Part shown: piece by piece, positions 11,743-24,469 of the stretch
Position numbering within the stretch: the stretch's first letter is position 1
How the letters are laid out: every line of letters starts with the position of its first letter
NCBI GenBank assembly: GCA_947044365.1
Contig: OX345638.1
Coordinates: 5,468,201-5,532,200 of the forward strand
Length of the DNA: 64,000 bases
Source: Petrosia ficiformis
Lineage: Eukaryota > Porifera > Demospongiae > Haplosclerida > Petrosiidae
Reading direction: 5' to 3'
Made by a program: the position numbers and the translations under genes
The notes under the pieces: model-generated
Database searches by the model: none
Seen by the model: the letters and a program-made list of their open reading frames with translations, nothing else
Told to the model about the DNA's origin: nothing

Positions 11743-14700
11743 ATGACTGCACCAACAGTGAAGGAGGTAAAAATCAAAATCAACATGCATATGTGATAAT
11801 TAATAAGCTTTTCCTCACTTACAGCAACAATTGCATTTTTTATTTCGATCTTCAAAACGTAGATCTGAATCAATTAATATTCTATTAACAGGGAAGACAG
11901 GAGTTGGAAAGTCTTCTCTTATAAATGCCATTATTGGAGAAATACTTGCCAATGAAGGTAAACTCCTAGGAGGTCAAACCAGGGATGTTACTTGTTACGA
12001 GACAATTATAAATCATATCAAGTTCAGAGTATGGGATTCTCCTGGTCTTCAAGATATCACAGAGGAAGATGGTGAAATTACAGAAAGGATTATGCAGACC
12101 TTGAGGCAACACTGCAGTCACCTGCATCTTTTTTTATACTGCATTCGTATGGATCGAGATCGTGTTGAAATATCAGAGTTGCATGCCATTAAGCAGTTAT
12201 CCCAATTGTTTAGTCCTAAAATTTGGGATTCTGCAATTTTTGCACTCACATTTGCGAATCGTGTTGTACCTCCATCTGAAAAGGAAACCGATGAAGAAGA
12301 AGCTCAGTGGTTTACAGAGCGTATCAAGGAGTTCAAGGAGGTAATTGTCGATGCCTTAGTAGAGAATGGCGTTCCAATAAATAAGGCAAAACAAGTACCA
12401 GTTATTCCAACAGGTTATCACAAACCTACTAGGCAGATGCCTAACCTGAGGAAGCTCTTTGACAGACCTGATTGGTTCAATCCATTTTGGCATTCATGCG
12501 CAAGGCAGATGGAAGAAAATACAATAATGGCACTATTAGCTTCGCAAAGACATCGTGTTCAAGTGGTTAAAGGTAAAACAAGATCCGATAAGGCACAGGA
12601 GGGTGCAGAGAAACGACAGGAACTAAAAAGGAAAGCAACAATAGTAGAGGTTATTACTAATAGTCGTAACAACTTCATTAAAACCATAACTCTTTATTAT
12701 TTGCAGAGTCATGACTGGAAAATAGAAGTTTCAGATTCAAGTTCTTGGGCTGCACTAATTGAAAAAACAAAGTAGGCATGTTTGCTAATCTGATCTATAT
12801 CTGTTACGAACTTACATCGATCGCATTATAATTTGTAAATTAAATCAATTCAGTGTACATCCATGTAATAATTCCTCTTTATAATAATATTATCATATAA
12901 TTATAATATTTTATATACTTCATTTTAATATTTAGCAACACTTCATCTGGTGAACTTAAAGAGGAAGTCAAGCCAATGCAGAAAGAAAATGTATCAGGTA
13001 TGGTATGCACTTATGATTATTATGAATTTACATGCTAATTATTTGTAAAATACATAGATGGGTTTAAGGATGAGTTCCTTCAAGTTGAATATTTGAAAGT
13101 ATAACAATTATCTGTATTTTTACAAAAAATGTTGATAACTCTACCAACTCTGTGATGTACTACATGACTTGGCTGGCTTACAGCTTTGTAGCACTGGCAT
13201 GCAGACAAATATAGCATCTAACTGATAAAATTATAGTTAAGTGTAGAGAACTCGAACGACGTCCGTCCTTTAAATCCTAGTCCTTGTTTCGGTGGACAAT
13301 TTATTGTAAGGTTGACTGGATTCTCATTGCCAAAGATTTTATTGAAAGAAATAAAGAAACTGCACACGATGTTTCGACTGTGTAGTTTTCTTCAAGTGTG
13401 CAGTTTGTCTGTGCATGCAGGCTATTTATACAGAAACAAAAAAACAAAAAAAAAAAACAAAAAACAAAAGTTGCAAAAATAAAAATAAATAAATGAATAA
13501 ATAAATAATATTGTATAATACAAAGCGCATGTACAAAAATTAATAAAGATGTACTGAAAAAAAGTGACCTGTTAAATATGATGTGAGTGTGCCAGCGTGT
13601 GTGGGTGGAGAGTCTATGACATCACAATCTGTCTCGTCTCGGATTGATCTCTAAAGGTTGATAGGTCTGGAGTAAGGTAATCCACTTGCTATCTCTGATC
13701 TTCCTTAGAGGAGTGTCTCTCTTCCATAGTTGTTCTATTACCATTACTTGCAAGTCCTCCAGAGTGTGTTGTAGTGAATTGAAGTGGGCAGCAACTGGTT
13801 TTTCATGAATCTTTTTATTGACAATATCGAAACGGTGGCCGTTCATTCGTTCATTCAAGGTCTGCTCGGTCTCACCCACATACTGGAGTCCACATCTCTT
13901 GCAAGAAATTAGGTAAATGAGATTGGAAGATTTGCAGGTGGCTTTGCATCTAATTTGGTACTGTTTTCCTGTGGTCTTGCTGGAAATTTGATCTGTTGTG
14001 ACCAATATCGGGCATGTATTACACCTCAGCCTTCCACAAGGTGAATTTCCAGGTGTTTCCCTTGGTCTTGTGGAGACTTCAGCATGTACCAGGAGATCCT
14101 TTAAGTTCTTTGGTCGTCTATAAGATCTGAGGGGAGGAGAAGGAGATGCAGCTTTCATTCTTTCTGAGGAACACATAATTGGATGGAGTTCCTTTGTAAT
14201 ACTGCCTAATGGTGGATTAGAGGGATGGTAAGTTACAACAAGAGTATTCGAGTTTCTTCTTTTTTCTCCGTTGTTTGAAGGCAGTCTTCTCTTGTTTTTG
14301 TAGATGCTTGTTTTTTGTTTTGGTTGATGTGGTATGAGGTAGTCTTTCGTCTTCTTATCGATTAAACCTTTTGTGAACAGGTGTTGGACTTGCTGTTTGT
14401 CTTCCTTTTAGAAGGGAGGTGTTAGCTCTTTTTCTAGTTTCTGGTAAAAACTTGTATCACCAAGTTGTCTGCCTGTTTCTGCTAAATAGTCTTCTTTATT
14501 CATCACTACTACTGCTGATCCTTTGTCTGCTTCCTTGATGATGATGTCATCCCTCTTTTGCAGATCTTTGAGTGCTTTCCTTTCTTCTGGTGTTGGGTTG
14601 TCTCTGGCTTTCGGAATGCTGGTGTTCCCATTCAAGATGCATCTTCTCACAGTTTTAATGTAGGTTTCTAGCGAATCATCTCTTCCTTTTCCTGGCATCC

Positions 14701-17700
14701 ATGTACTTGGTGGTTTAAATGCAGGAATGTCTGTTTATTTATTTATTCTTTATTTTTTTGCAACTTTTGTTTTTTGTTTTTCGTTTTTTTGTTTTTGTTT
14801 TTTTGTTTCTGTATAAATAGCCCGCATGCACAGACAAAACACACACTTGAAGAAAACTACACAGTCGAAACGTCGTGTGCAGTTTCTTTATTTCTGATAA
14901 AATTATAATGAGCAGCAGTAGTAATAATTTATTTTGAGCACTATGTATAATATTAAACTCCTCTTGGATGTGGTCTATCCAGGCAATTAAGGCCAAGGAG
15001 AGAATAGACCACACTTACATGGGGTTCAACACATTTAGACTTTGATTTATGCAACCGTTTATTAATGGACTTTCTACTGTATTTGTAATTTCTTAGTTCA
15101 ATTTTATATGAAGCGCTTTGTTGAAAAATGTAATATTTATTTAGTCTTGTATTTAACCACACCTCCTCTTAAAACCCACGGTTTAAGAGGGAGTTCGTCT
15201 GGGAACAGGTCTAACAGTTGTATGAAGAATAAACTACGTCTATACAGTCAAACCTATTATTCCAGACCCTGGAAAATGGAGACACCCAGTGGCTTGGCTA
15301 GGAGGGGAGTTGTTGGGTTTAGCTTACTTGGGCATGTCATCCATCCCAACAGTCCTAACAATCATGCCTCTACGTTAATTAGTCTTGAGCCTGTGTTATA
15401 ATGCATATATCAACAACACATTAATTGGTTTCAAAACCAAATAGTTAATGTGTGGTTAATCATTATAAATATATATAGTTATATAATTATGGTAGTGTGC
15501 AGTGCATACATGTACATTATGAATTAAATCTGTTATAATTGACTACAAACCATGAATACTTAATTAGCCATGTAAAGTTTTGGGGACACTTTGCATTCCA
15601 GAGTGTGCCCTACTGTACTTACTACTCCAGCTATACCGCTGCATATACACCTTGATGTTAACACAAAGTCTCAAACATTTTTCCATTGAAGCTTGTATAT
15701 TAGACCATTGGATAATAGGGATGGGATATGGACAGAATTTTACTCTTACCCCGATGTATGCTATTGTAGCTTGCGTATTATAGACAACAATAAGGATAAA
15801 AACAAAACCTGCAAGTACAGCAATACTTGAAATGAATGATTTATATCTAATCTTGGAACGAATGTTGGGAATCGAATTAGTTGGTTTTCCATGATTTTTG
15901 TATAAATCAATATTATGTATAATGACAATTTAGTAGATAATGCTGTGAAACAAAGACAGCTCCATACTCAGGACAGGGTCACAAGGTGTCCTGAATACAC
16001 ACGTTTTACTGTATAGTTGAATGTGTTTTGCTTAGCGCCATTATTTAAATAATTTATATAGGTTATGTACAATGAAACTGTGAAGAACAACAATTTATCT
16101 TTCAATCTTTTTATTCTCTCAATATATACATAGATATTCCTGTTTCACCTGAAGTTCAAGCTGCTGTTATTGAGGCTATAAAAGAAGGATCAGGTGACAT
16201 GAATTTAGCCCTCGTCTTATTGCATGGTGCACCAGCTGTTGGGAAGTCCAGCATAAATCGTGTACTACAAGGTCTACCACCCCTACCAAAAAGCCAACAA
16301 CACAGCACAGCTTTATTTGAAAATCCAATTCGTTTAATCAACACTGGCCAACTTGCTCTAACTCCAGATAATATTCTGGAACACGTTGATGAGAATAAAC
16401 TAATGAACATGATAGCTGCACACATTTCACAACAAAAGGAGGAGAGTACAGCAGAAGAAGATGTAACTCAATCATCAAGTCCCAAAACAGTTCAATCTCT
16501 ACTACAGTCAACTTCACATGTTATCTCCTCATCAAGTGATATTCCAACCATGGACACAAACCAGGTTAAAATATCAGATGCTGTTACCGAGATCAATAAC
16601 CCTAACTCTTCTGACCTGTTTGATAGTGTTCCACCCATTCACACAGACCAGGTTGAGATATCAGATGTTGTCAAAGGTATTTTTAGCGAGCTCAGTAAAG
16701 TTACGAAATACTCTTTTCACCTTTTCAATGTTCGATGGTTTCATATAGTTGATTCTGGCGGTCAACCTCAGTTCAGTGATGTTCTTCCTCTAATGTTTCC
16801 AAAAGTGTCATTACATATGGTTGTGATTCGACTAGATGAGAAGTTGGATGACAAGCCAAAGATCCGTTACCTAGTAGCTGGTGAAGACAAATACGTGCTT
16901 CCAGAAAATCTTTCACTCTCCTATCTACAAATGATAGAGAGGACATGTGAGTTAGCTCAGGCAGCTGCTAGAAAAAATCAGAAAGATAAGCCTCCGAGGG
17001 TCGTTGTAGTGGCTACACGTTTAGATTGCGTTTGTCCTGAAGAGTCTTTGCTACAGAAGAATTGTCGTCTTGAGAAGGTGTTTGAAAGACACAAACATTA
17101 TCATACGTAAGAATAGTAATGAGATAATTTTTGCTATGAATGCAATGATTCCAGAAGGAGAGGTACGTAAGGAGTATACTCGGGTGCTTCAGAATGTCCT
17201 TTTTGATGCTCCACCTGTTCACACTTGTGATGTTAAAGTTCCAGCCAGATGGATGCTATTATATTTAGAGCTTAGCCGACTTTCTGAAGAAGGGCTGTTA
17301 GAGATGTCCACTTGTATAGCAGTGGCAGATCGACTTGAGATGCGTAATGATCTACCAAATGCTCTGGATTTCTTCACAAAAGTTGCCTTACACATGCGCT
17401 TCACTGATAAACTACCAAAGCTTGTCTTCACAAAAGTAAATCCAATTGTTTCTCGACTGTCGACAGTGCTTGCAGCTTCTTTCACTCAACCAGAATTTGC
17501 ACCAATACAGCAAGAAAGAGAGAATCTAAAACTCAATGGTATTGTAAACAGAGCCTTTGTCCACACATTGTTTGATGGCAGGTTTAAGCAACATCCATTC
17601 TCAGTGGATGACTTCTTCTCCCTCCTTGAATACCTACTTATCGCTGTAAACATCGATGATAGCGAATATTTCATTCCATGTGTTTTGCCACTTGATGATC

Positions 17701-18757
17701 CTAACCCAGAAGATTTTTCAACCAAATCTGCTGGGCCCCCTGTCCTTCTCACTTGGAATAAGGAAGTTCTCCCTCAAGGGTTTTTTCCTGCTTTGATTGT
17801 TAAATTGCTTCAAAGGAAAATTGCCCCAATTTTCAGCCATTGTGCTGGGGATAAACAACTTCGACGTGCAGTTTACCTCAAATCACAATACGGTGCTCTT
17901 CGTTTAGTTGATCAAACCTCATGGTTTGAGTTGTATTTTGCTGGTAAAATGCAGTATTCTCCCATCGTGCTTAAAGCAGTTGAAGATTCTTCTCATGCCC
18001 TCGTAGATGTATTGAATATTCACGGTTTCGGTGAACTTAAACGTGCGTTCCATTGTACTGGTGTTTGTGGCAGCAAAGATCCAGTTCATCCTGCTCTCCT
18101 CACAGTCACTAATGAGGGTCAGTGTACAAAGAGGGAAGCTTGCCGTTTCTCTTTGTCATCAGAGCATATGTGCTGGATCAATGCCACTGAAGGTATTATT
18201 AACAATAATTATTGTTTTAACAATACTTCATAAACAATAGTGCAATTTTCTGTTTTACTAAACTTGATGCACTTCAATGACAAAGGATTATTAATAATTT
18301 GATTTTGACTTATTAGCAGTCATAGTATATAAAGACCAGCGTAAACCACTATAAGAATATTTTTGCTGTATAATTATGATAACCAGAAGTGAATATTATT
18401 TATCTATTATTCTATTTAGAAACAAACTCTACTGATACCAGACCTGCAATTATAAGCTCCAATGTATTGAGATCAAATCACGCAGAGCTATGTAGACTAC
18501 TCAATTGTAGTGAACCAACTCTCTTGTCAATAACAGTTGAACTGTATGCTAAAAAAATTATTGACACAAATATACAAATTGATGTTCTCAAAAAAGGAGG
18601 ATTGGCTGGTGCTAACATTTTACTCATTCATGTACAAATGAAGATTGAGCAGAGTCCTGAATACCTAGATATCGTCCAAAAAGCAATGGAAAATGAACAA
18701 TTCCTTCATGAAATAGTCAAGAAAATGAAAAAGGAAACTACAAAGGAACACATTTGA
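11743..18757 (+). CDS. AIG1 GTPase - Roc-like GTPase - COR-like - CARD-like fusion gene, one frameshift
   Basis: Exons 11743-11766, 11825-12649, 12707-12771, 12936-12997, 16134-18192 and 18420-18757; all five introns are GT/AG and every phase matches (0,0,2,1,1). Predicted length is 1123 residues if the one-base shift is ignored. Residues ~20-240 are an AIG1/Toc34-type G domain (GKTGVGKSS; WDSPGLQD; TFAN in place of TKxD). The third exon is the SHxW...-type C-terminal exon found in the GTPase genes at 39670 and 43569. A linker leads to a second G domain: P-loop GAPAVGKS ~357-364, DSGGQPQF ~532-539, ATRLD ~619-623. A COR-like winged-helix stretch (FFSLLEYLLIAVNI) follows at ~814-850, and a CARD-like helical domain at ~1030-1120. 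One extra base near 17084 (V-F then K-D-T) shifts the frame inside exon 5, so this copy is either a recent pseudogene or has a sequence error. The fusion itself could also be an annotation choice: a stop at 12773-12775 would end the AIG1 part if intron 3 were retained. Confidence 0.7.
12650..12706 (+). other. 57-nt in-frame intron of the fusion gene
   Basis: GTTATT...TTTGCAG, 57 nt, no in-frame stop, so retention would simply add 19 residues. I call it an intron because the GTPase genes at 39670 and 43569 are spliced at exactly this place, before the SHxW/THLW exon. The weak donor (GAG|GTTATT) makes retention plausible. Confidence 0.55.
13345..13437. repeat. Left arm of Penelope-like element inverted repeat
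   Basis: Reverse complement of 14803-14893 with few mismatches. It contains a GAAGAAAACTACACAGTCGA core (on the minus strand, 13366-13396) resembling the hammerhead-associated sequence in repeats of this element class. Confidence 0.75.
13622..14176 (-). pseudogene. GIY-YIG endonuclease domain of Penelope-like element
   Basis: The 184-residue frame has LIYLISCKRCGLQYVGETEQ followed by LNERMNGHRFDI, the GIY-YIG pattern (here LIY...YVG) with Arg and His at the usual spacing. It is preceded by a Cys pattern (CNTC ... CKATC) and by a SSERMKAASPSPPL...RRPKNLKDLL segment typical of the RT C-terminal/linker region. The domain nicks DNA to prime reverse transcription in these elements. The frame continues upstream without its own start, so this is the tail of a longer polyprotein. 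It is non-functional here because the RT core is deleted. Confidence 0.8.
14408..14698 (-). pseudogene. N-terminal RT fragment of Penelope-like element
   Basis: The 96-residue frame includes LKDLQKRDDIIIKEADKGSA followed by VVVMNKEDY, a strongly conserved block before the RT fingers in Penelope-like elements. It stops at 14408. Sequence to about 14310 continues the family in another frame (KKTKDYLIP-like), then jumps to the post-RT region. The palm domain with the YxDD motif is absent. Confidence 0.75.
14803..14893. repeat. Right arm of Penelope-like element inverted repeat
   Basis: Inverse of the left arm. The hammerhead-like core lies at 14846-14875 on the plus strand. The right end of the element abuts the target-site duplication at 14894. 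Confidence 0.75.
14908..16133 (+). other. Remainder of the large intron, no gene seen
   Basis: AT-rich intron sequence between the retroelement and exon 5 of the fusion gene. I see no coding exon with acceptable splice sites. The acceptor at 16131-16133 (ATATACATAG) has a weak pyrimidine tract. Confidence 0.5.
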
Positions 18758-19302
18758 TGCATTAACTCTATACCGTTTAAATATTGTGACTCTGTTTAAT
18801 TGTTTTTGGCTTTGTCAAGCTGTAGTAATATTTTGTATTAATAATAATATTATCCTCACAGTGAAGCATGGGCAAGGGGTTATATCAGTTACCTTTCAGT
18901 TCTTGTGTGTGTCTCCGCTGTTTCTCAAAAACACTGCAGATAGCTACTGCTACAAACATGGGAATATTGCTCTTCTCCACACCAGGACGAACCTGTGCTG
19001 TGTTTTAAAGTCACTATATAGGCAATAAGAAAGCTTATTCAAATTTACTCACCTGTTCCCACTTTGGTTAATGAACACTGTTCCCAGGTAATAATTATAC
19101 TGATTATTGAATATAATTAGGACTAGATACTAACTTTGTTTATGCAAACTTTGAAGTCGTGTGAAAAATGTTTCATTACTCTTACTTCAAGAAAGTTACC
19201 CATGTTGTGATAATGCTCATGTGATGTGCGCATGCAAATAATTTTTTTTTATCAGTGTGTAATTTCCAAGTTGTATGTATATATTATGATTATTACTCTG
19301 TT

Positions 19303-19308
19303 AATAAA
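19303..19308 (+). terminator. Candidate poly(A) signal AATAAA of the fusion gene
   Basis: Located about 550 bases after the stop, conserved with 1646-1651 in the paralogous 3' flank. Confidence 0.45.
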
Positions 19309-22300
19309 AGTTAACTGTACTGAGTTACACTTCTGCACTAAAATGTAGAGGATTGCAATATTCTAATATGATAATTTAGTCATTACATAATTCTAATTAA
19401 CTAATTTCATGGATCAGACCTTTAATCATACACTGAAACAGACCTGTTTGGTCATGTCTGTCATTGTAAATTAGGACATTTGCTAAAATTAATAAATGCA
19501 CTTGCAGTGCAGAGCCCTCATCACAAATGTGATTTGGGAAACAACTTGAGAATGATTCAGTCACTGACAAGGAAATAACTGTAGACAATACTTGACTGTA
19601 ATAATATTAGGTATCAACAGGGTTCTTAGGACTTTCTCATTACATTGGAACCAACCTAAAGTAATTGCATTAGTAGATATGACTCAATGGTTTGTAATTG
19701 TCTCAAGCATGTATTTCATGTAGATAGACTAACATAATACTAAAGGTAAAATCCAGGAACGGAATGATCAAATGTGTGTAACTTGAAAACGATGCAAAGG
19801 AGTTGAAAACATATACATGCAATTAAATGAAATTATTGAAAATGATCTATCATACTGTTAGTCAATTTTCTACCCACTTTGATTGTGGTGTGACAATAAA
19901 GAATGGATTATCGTTACTCCTGAAATACCTAGATAAGAATACTAAGATTGATGGGAATACATTTATGATGTATGCGTAGACATGCACCATTTATATAATG
20001 ATACCATTTTTAAGAATCTATCCATTAAATATAAGTGTGTGAACACTACTGAATCATTTGTTCTTCCATCTCTGCATCTGTTTTCTTATCTGCATCAAGC
20101 CATCCATAATACACGTTTCCTATTAATTATATCCATTTTTGAAGATCTTTTTGCACCAGAAAGAATGTTCACAAGTGTTGTAATCAACTTGTTTCAGTTA
20201 CTTGTTGGGCTATCATACCATTTCATGATGAATAAAGCTTATTTGCTTTTAATACTCCATCACAAAATGACATAACAATCCATCAAAGTAACCATTTTTG
20301 AGAAAAAGAGCAGCTCATTCAAACACCTCTCATAGTCTCATTAACAAACGATTACAGAAAAATTAACTGTAGACAACATTTAACCAACAAAATGTGCAAT
20401 CCAGATAGATGTTGCCAAGTTAGAAAGACAAGGGTAACAGAGAACACATGCAATTAAATGTAATTATTGAGTATAACATACCAAATTCACATTAAGGATG
20501 ATTGGAATATAGAAACTAGCAAAGATCCTCAGCTTCATTACCAAGGATCCTTACCTTCACTATTAAATACTGTCACCAGTCCATTATACATGTCAACAAC
20601 AAGGCTTGGAGAAACTAAATGTAATTATTCTGTATAATGCACGCTTAAAAGCTAATGAAGATATGGATGATTGGATCATCATTGGAATATTCAATAGAAA
20701 CGATCAAAGATCATTACCTTCATTAATTAAACTACCAAAGATCCTTACTTTCTGTCGTTATTAAATACTGTTACCAGTCTATTACAATGAACAATTGGGC
20801 CTGGAGAGACACATAATTAAATGTAACTATTCACCAAACCAGTTAGGGTTGATTACAACACAGAAACTAGCAAAGATCGTTTGCTCACTTACTTACTTAC
20901 TCAATACACTACGATACTTTACTGTACATGTGTACATATAATATTAATACATATCATCACATCTTATTATATACATGTTTTCTGTTATCAAGTACTGTAC
21001 TCAATATACTACCATACTCTACTGTACATGTCCACATACATGTATAATATTAATGACCACATCCTATGAGCTAAATACTGCTTGCAGGGTTCATACAGTG
21101 AAGGAGAATGGAGGAATATCCCCTACCCTAGTTTTCAGGCCACATTTATGTCAAATTGTCAACATGCAACTACATCTTAGCTACAATCCTTTAGGGTCAC
21201 AAACGCCACCAAATGCCTCCTTAGAGAGCATAAAAGTAAAAAATATTCCAGGGGGAGCATACCCCCAAAAAACCCTCCTAGACCAGTTTTCTTTACATGA
21301 TCGAATATTTCCTCTCCTACATGTAATCCTGGTTTGGAACAGTTGCTTCAAAATCTTGGTCAAAGTATGAAATGTTCTTTCTACTCAAAAAAGGCCAACA
21401 TCCTTTTTAAGTGGAAATGACGTTTGATGCTTGAAGCAACTGTTCCACACTGCCTTTTACATGTAGGGTGTGGTTGTTTGGATGAGGGGAGCAACTAATA
21501 CTCCACAATAAACAAATTAGGAAACATAAATTTAAAGTAAATACAAAATTATATATTGAATTGTTGTACTTGATAAAGTGAGGGCTACGAAAATCAGTCA
21601 TTTGGCAAATACAGTGATTACATGTACTCTAAACTACAAACAGTACGGGACATCCTGGATACTTAGTATAATGGAAATACAGTGTTATTAGGATAACCAG
21701 TAGGGGACATCCTATGTATCCCGGGATACTTAGTATAATGGGATTATTAACATAAACCATAATCAGTATGGGACATTCTCAGACATCCTAGGTATCCCGG
21801 GATACTTAGTATAATAGTAAAAGTGTATAATTACCCTAAACCATGAGCAGCAAGGGACACTTTTAGACATTCTAGTAATGCATGCAATATCATAGGATAT
21901 TTGAAGGCATTGATTAGGATGTCTTGGACATCTGAAGGTAAATCTGGACATGTGTGGGCTAATAATAATTTTGACAAACACTAATATTTAATTACTGCTT
22001 TTGTGCTCAAGAAACTGACTATATTTTGGGATCTAGGTGGAGCAATAGTTCCTCTTCTAGATACCATATTTTATTGGCTACTTTAACAAAATTGATGAAT
22101 AATTAGTATTTTGTGTTAGTCAAAATTACTGACTAATTTTCGCATCCAAGGTTATATACATGAAAGATACTTCAGTATTAGTAGGAATGAACCTAATAGT
22201 TTATGAAGGTCTAAAATATGTACGTTTTCATATCTGATAGAATATCTATTGTTAATATCATATATGTTTACAAAATGAATGCATTTGCAGTTAAATAATA

Positions 22301-22369
22301 TGTCAACATGTTGTACACGTACACTACATACATGTACATGTATGCAATTAGAATATATACATCGTACAT

Positions 22370-23280
22370 GTACACTATTGGAGTACATATACTTTTACAT
22401 GTACACTATTGGAGTGCATACATGTACATGTACACTATTAGAATACATATATGTACATGTAAACTATTAGAGTACATATATGTACGTACATGTACACTAT
22501 TAGAATACATATATGTACATGTAAACTATTAGAGTACATGTACATACATGTACATGTACAGATGTATATAATTATACTCAATTAGAGTACATACATGTAC
22601 ATGTACACTGTTAGAGTACATACATGTACGAGTACACTATTAGAGTACATACATGTACATGTAAACTATTAGAGTACATATATGTACATGTACACTATTA
22701 GAGTACATACTTGTACAAGTACACTATTAGAGTACATACATGTACATGTACACTGTTAGAGTACATACATGTACATGTACACTATTAGAGTACATACATG
22801 TACATGTAAACTATTAGAGTACATACATGTACAAGTACACTATTAGAGTACAATCATGTACATGTACACTATTAGAGTACATACATGTACATGTACACTA
22901 TTAAAGTACATACGTACACGTACATGTACAGATGTATATAATTATACTCAATTAGAGTACATAAATGTACATGTACACTGTTAGACTACATACCTGTACA
23001 AGTACACTATTAGAGTACATACATGTACATGTACACTATTAGAGTACATAAATGTACATGTACACTATTAGAGTACATACATGTACAAGTACACTATTAG
23101 AGTACATAAATGTACATGTACACTGTTAGACTACATACTTGTACATGTACACTATTAGAGTACATACATGTACATGTACACTATTAGAGTACATACATGT
23201 ACACGTACACTATTAGAGTACATACATGTACAAGTACACAATTAGAGTACATACATGTACATAGTTAGAGTACATCTACA
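22370..23280. repeat. 29-bp minisatellite, about 30 units
   Basis: Consensus AGAGTACATACATGTACATG + TACACTATT, repeated head to tail with point variation (ATAAATG, TGTACAAG, CTGTTAGAC variants). A higher-order block containing GATGTATATAATTATACTCA recurs at about 22562 and 22932. It is absent as a regular array in segment A copy 1. Confidence 0.9.
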
Positions 23281-23726
23281 TACATGGACACAATTAAGCA
23301 CCTACATAAAAATTTATGAGCCTAGCATGCTAGCAAAAGGTATAGAAACAATCAACAAACAAACACAACAAACAAACATGTATATAATAATGTATGTACA
23401 CTAAATGTACATGTGCACTACATGTATATGTACACTACATGTTATATATACACTGCCTACAAGTACCTGTACACTACATGTATATATGTAACTACATGTA
23501 TATACATGTATGCACACAACTACCTACATGTACATTTACACTACATGTAAATTACACATATCTGCACTATATAGCACATAATTATAATCCTAATAATTAT
23601 ATTCAGTACATACATCCACAAAGGTATGTACATGTACATGAAAATTCATGTGTCTAGCATGCTAGCAAAAGGCACAAACAAACACACACAAAACAAACAA
23701 ATTTCATTAAACATTAGACCAGCCAC

Positions 23727-23903
23727 TATGGCTTAGAAAAATAATTTCCAGCTACATGTACCATGGCTAAGAAAATAAGCAGCCACAATGGCTTAGAAAA
23801 TAAGCAGCCGCGACGGCTTAGAAAATGAACAGCCCACAATGGCTTAGAAAATGAACAGCCACAATGGCTTAGAAAATGAACAGCCACAATGGCTTAGAAA
23901 AAT
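23727..23903. repeat. Short tandem repeat, about 25-31 bp units
   Basis: Five to six units of CAGCCACAATGGCTTAGAAA + ATGAA-like sequence, the first two diverged. Non-coding. Confidence 0.75.
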
Positions 23904-24469
23904 AAAGAAAAATTGAGAAAAATTGAACTGAATGCCCAGTCTTGAGAACCGGGAATGGTGGGTTAAAGATCTTTGATGGCATGCCAACTCTCCCCACTCA
24001 TCCAGTGTCCATACAACAATAATTACATTAAAAATAGTACACTTAAATAACAAGTACACAACATAATGCAACTCACAAACCAAGAAGAGAAGCATAGAGC
24101 TGCCGTAAACCCAAGTTGGTTATATGTGCAAGGTTTGAGATCAGTGAGGCACACCAAGCACCTGCTCTACAATAGCAGCTGGCCATCACTGTCCACCCAT
24201 GCAACACACAAAAGAAGTACTGATTAGTACTGATTATAATTTGGAAGAAGCACTGATAAGTACTAATCAATGTCTAGCACGCCTAATAGTCACATTTCTA
24301 GTTAAGTTCAGTCTAACATTAACTGGCAGGCAAATACCTTCCTCTATATGTTTGCGTACATTACAATTAAATTTAGAAAAAATAGGTGCATGTATTTTGT
24401 AAACCTTTTTAAAGATAAAACATAGCTTTGTATACCAGAAACCTTGCTGTATTAAATGACTAGTCTCAT

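Larger units (their letters stand above)
13236..14893 (-). mobile_element. Internally deleted Penelope-like retroelement in an intron
   Basis: The 1658-bp insertion is bounded by a perfect 14-bp direct repeat CTGATAAAATTATA (13222-13235 and 14894-14907). On the minus strand it encodes part of a Penelope-like reverse transcriptase N-terminus and, downstream, a GIY-YIG endonuclease, the order typical of Penelope-like elements. The RT catalytic core is missing. The ends carry a ~92-bp inverted repeat (13345-13437 and 14803-14893) next to oligo-A/T tracts. It sits in the 3.1-kb intron 12998-16133 of the fusion gene, antisense to it. Confidence 0.85.
17731..23700 (+). repeat. Segmental duplication, segment A copy 2
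   Basis: Direct copy of 1-4905. It starts inside exon 5 of the fusion gene and runs through its last exon, 3' flank, the 64-67 bp repeats and the TACATG tract. It is longer mainly because of the 29-bp minisatellite. From 18758 to 22370 I see no gene. Confidence 0.85.

Noticed and set aside
22370..23280. CRISPR-like array of 29-bp repeats
   Set aside because: Units are head to tail without spacers; this is a minisatellite in animal DNA.
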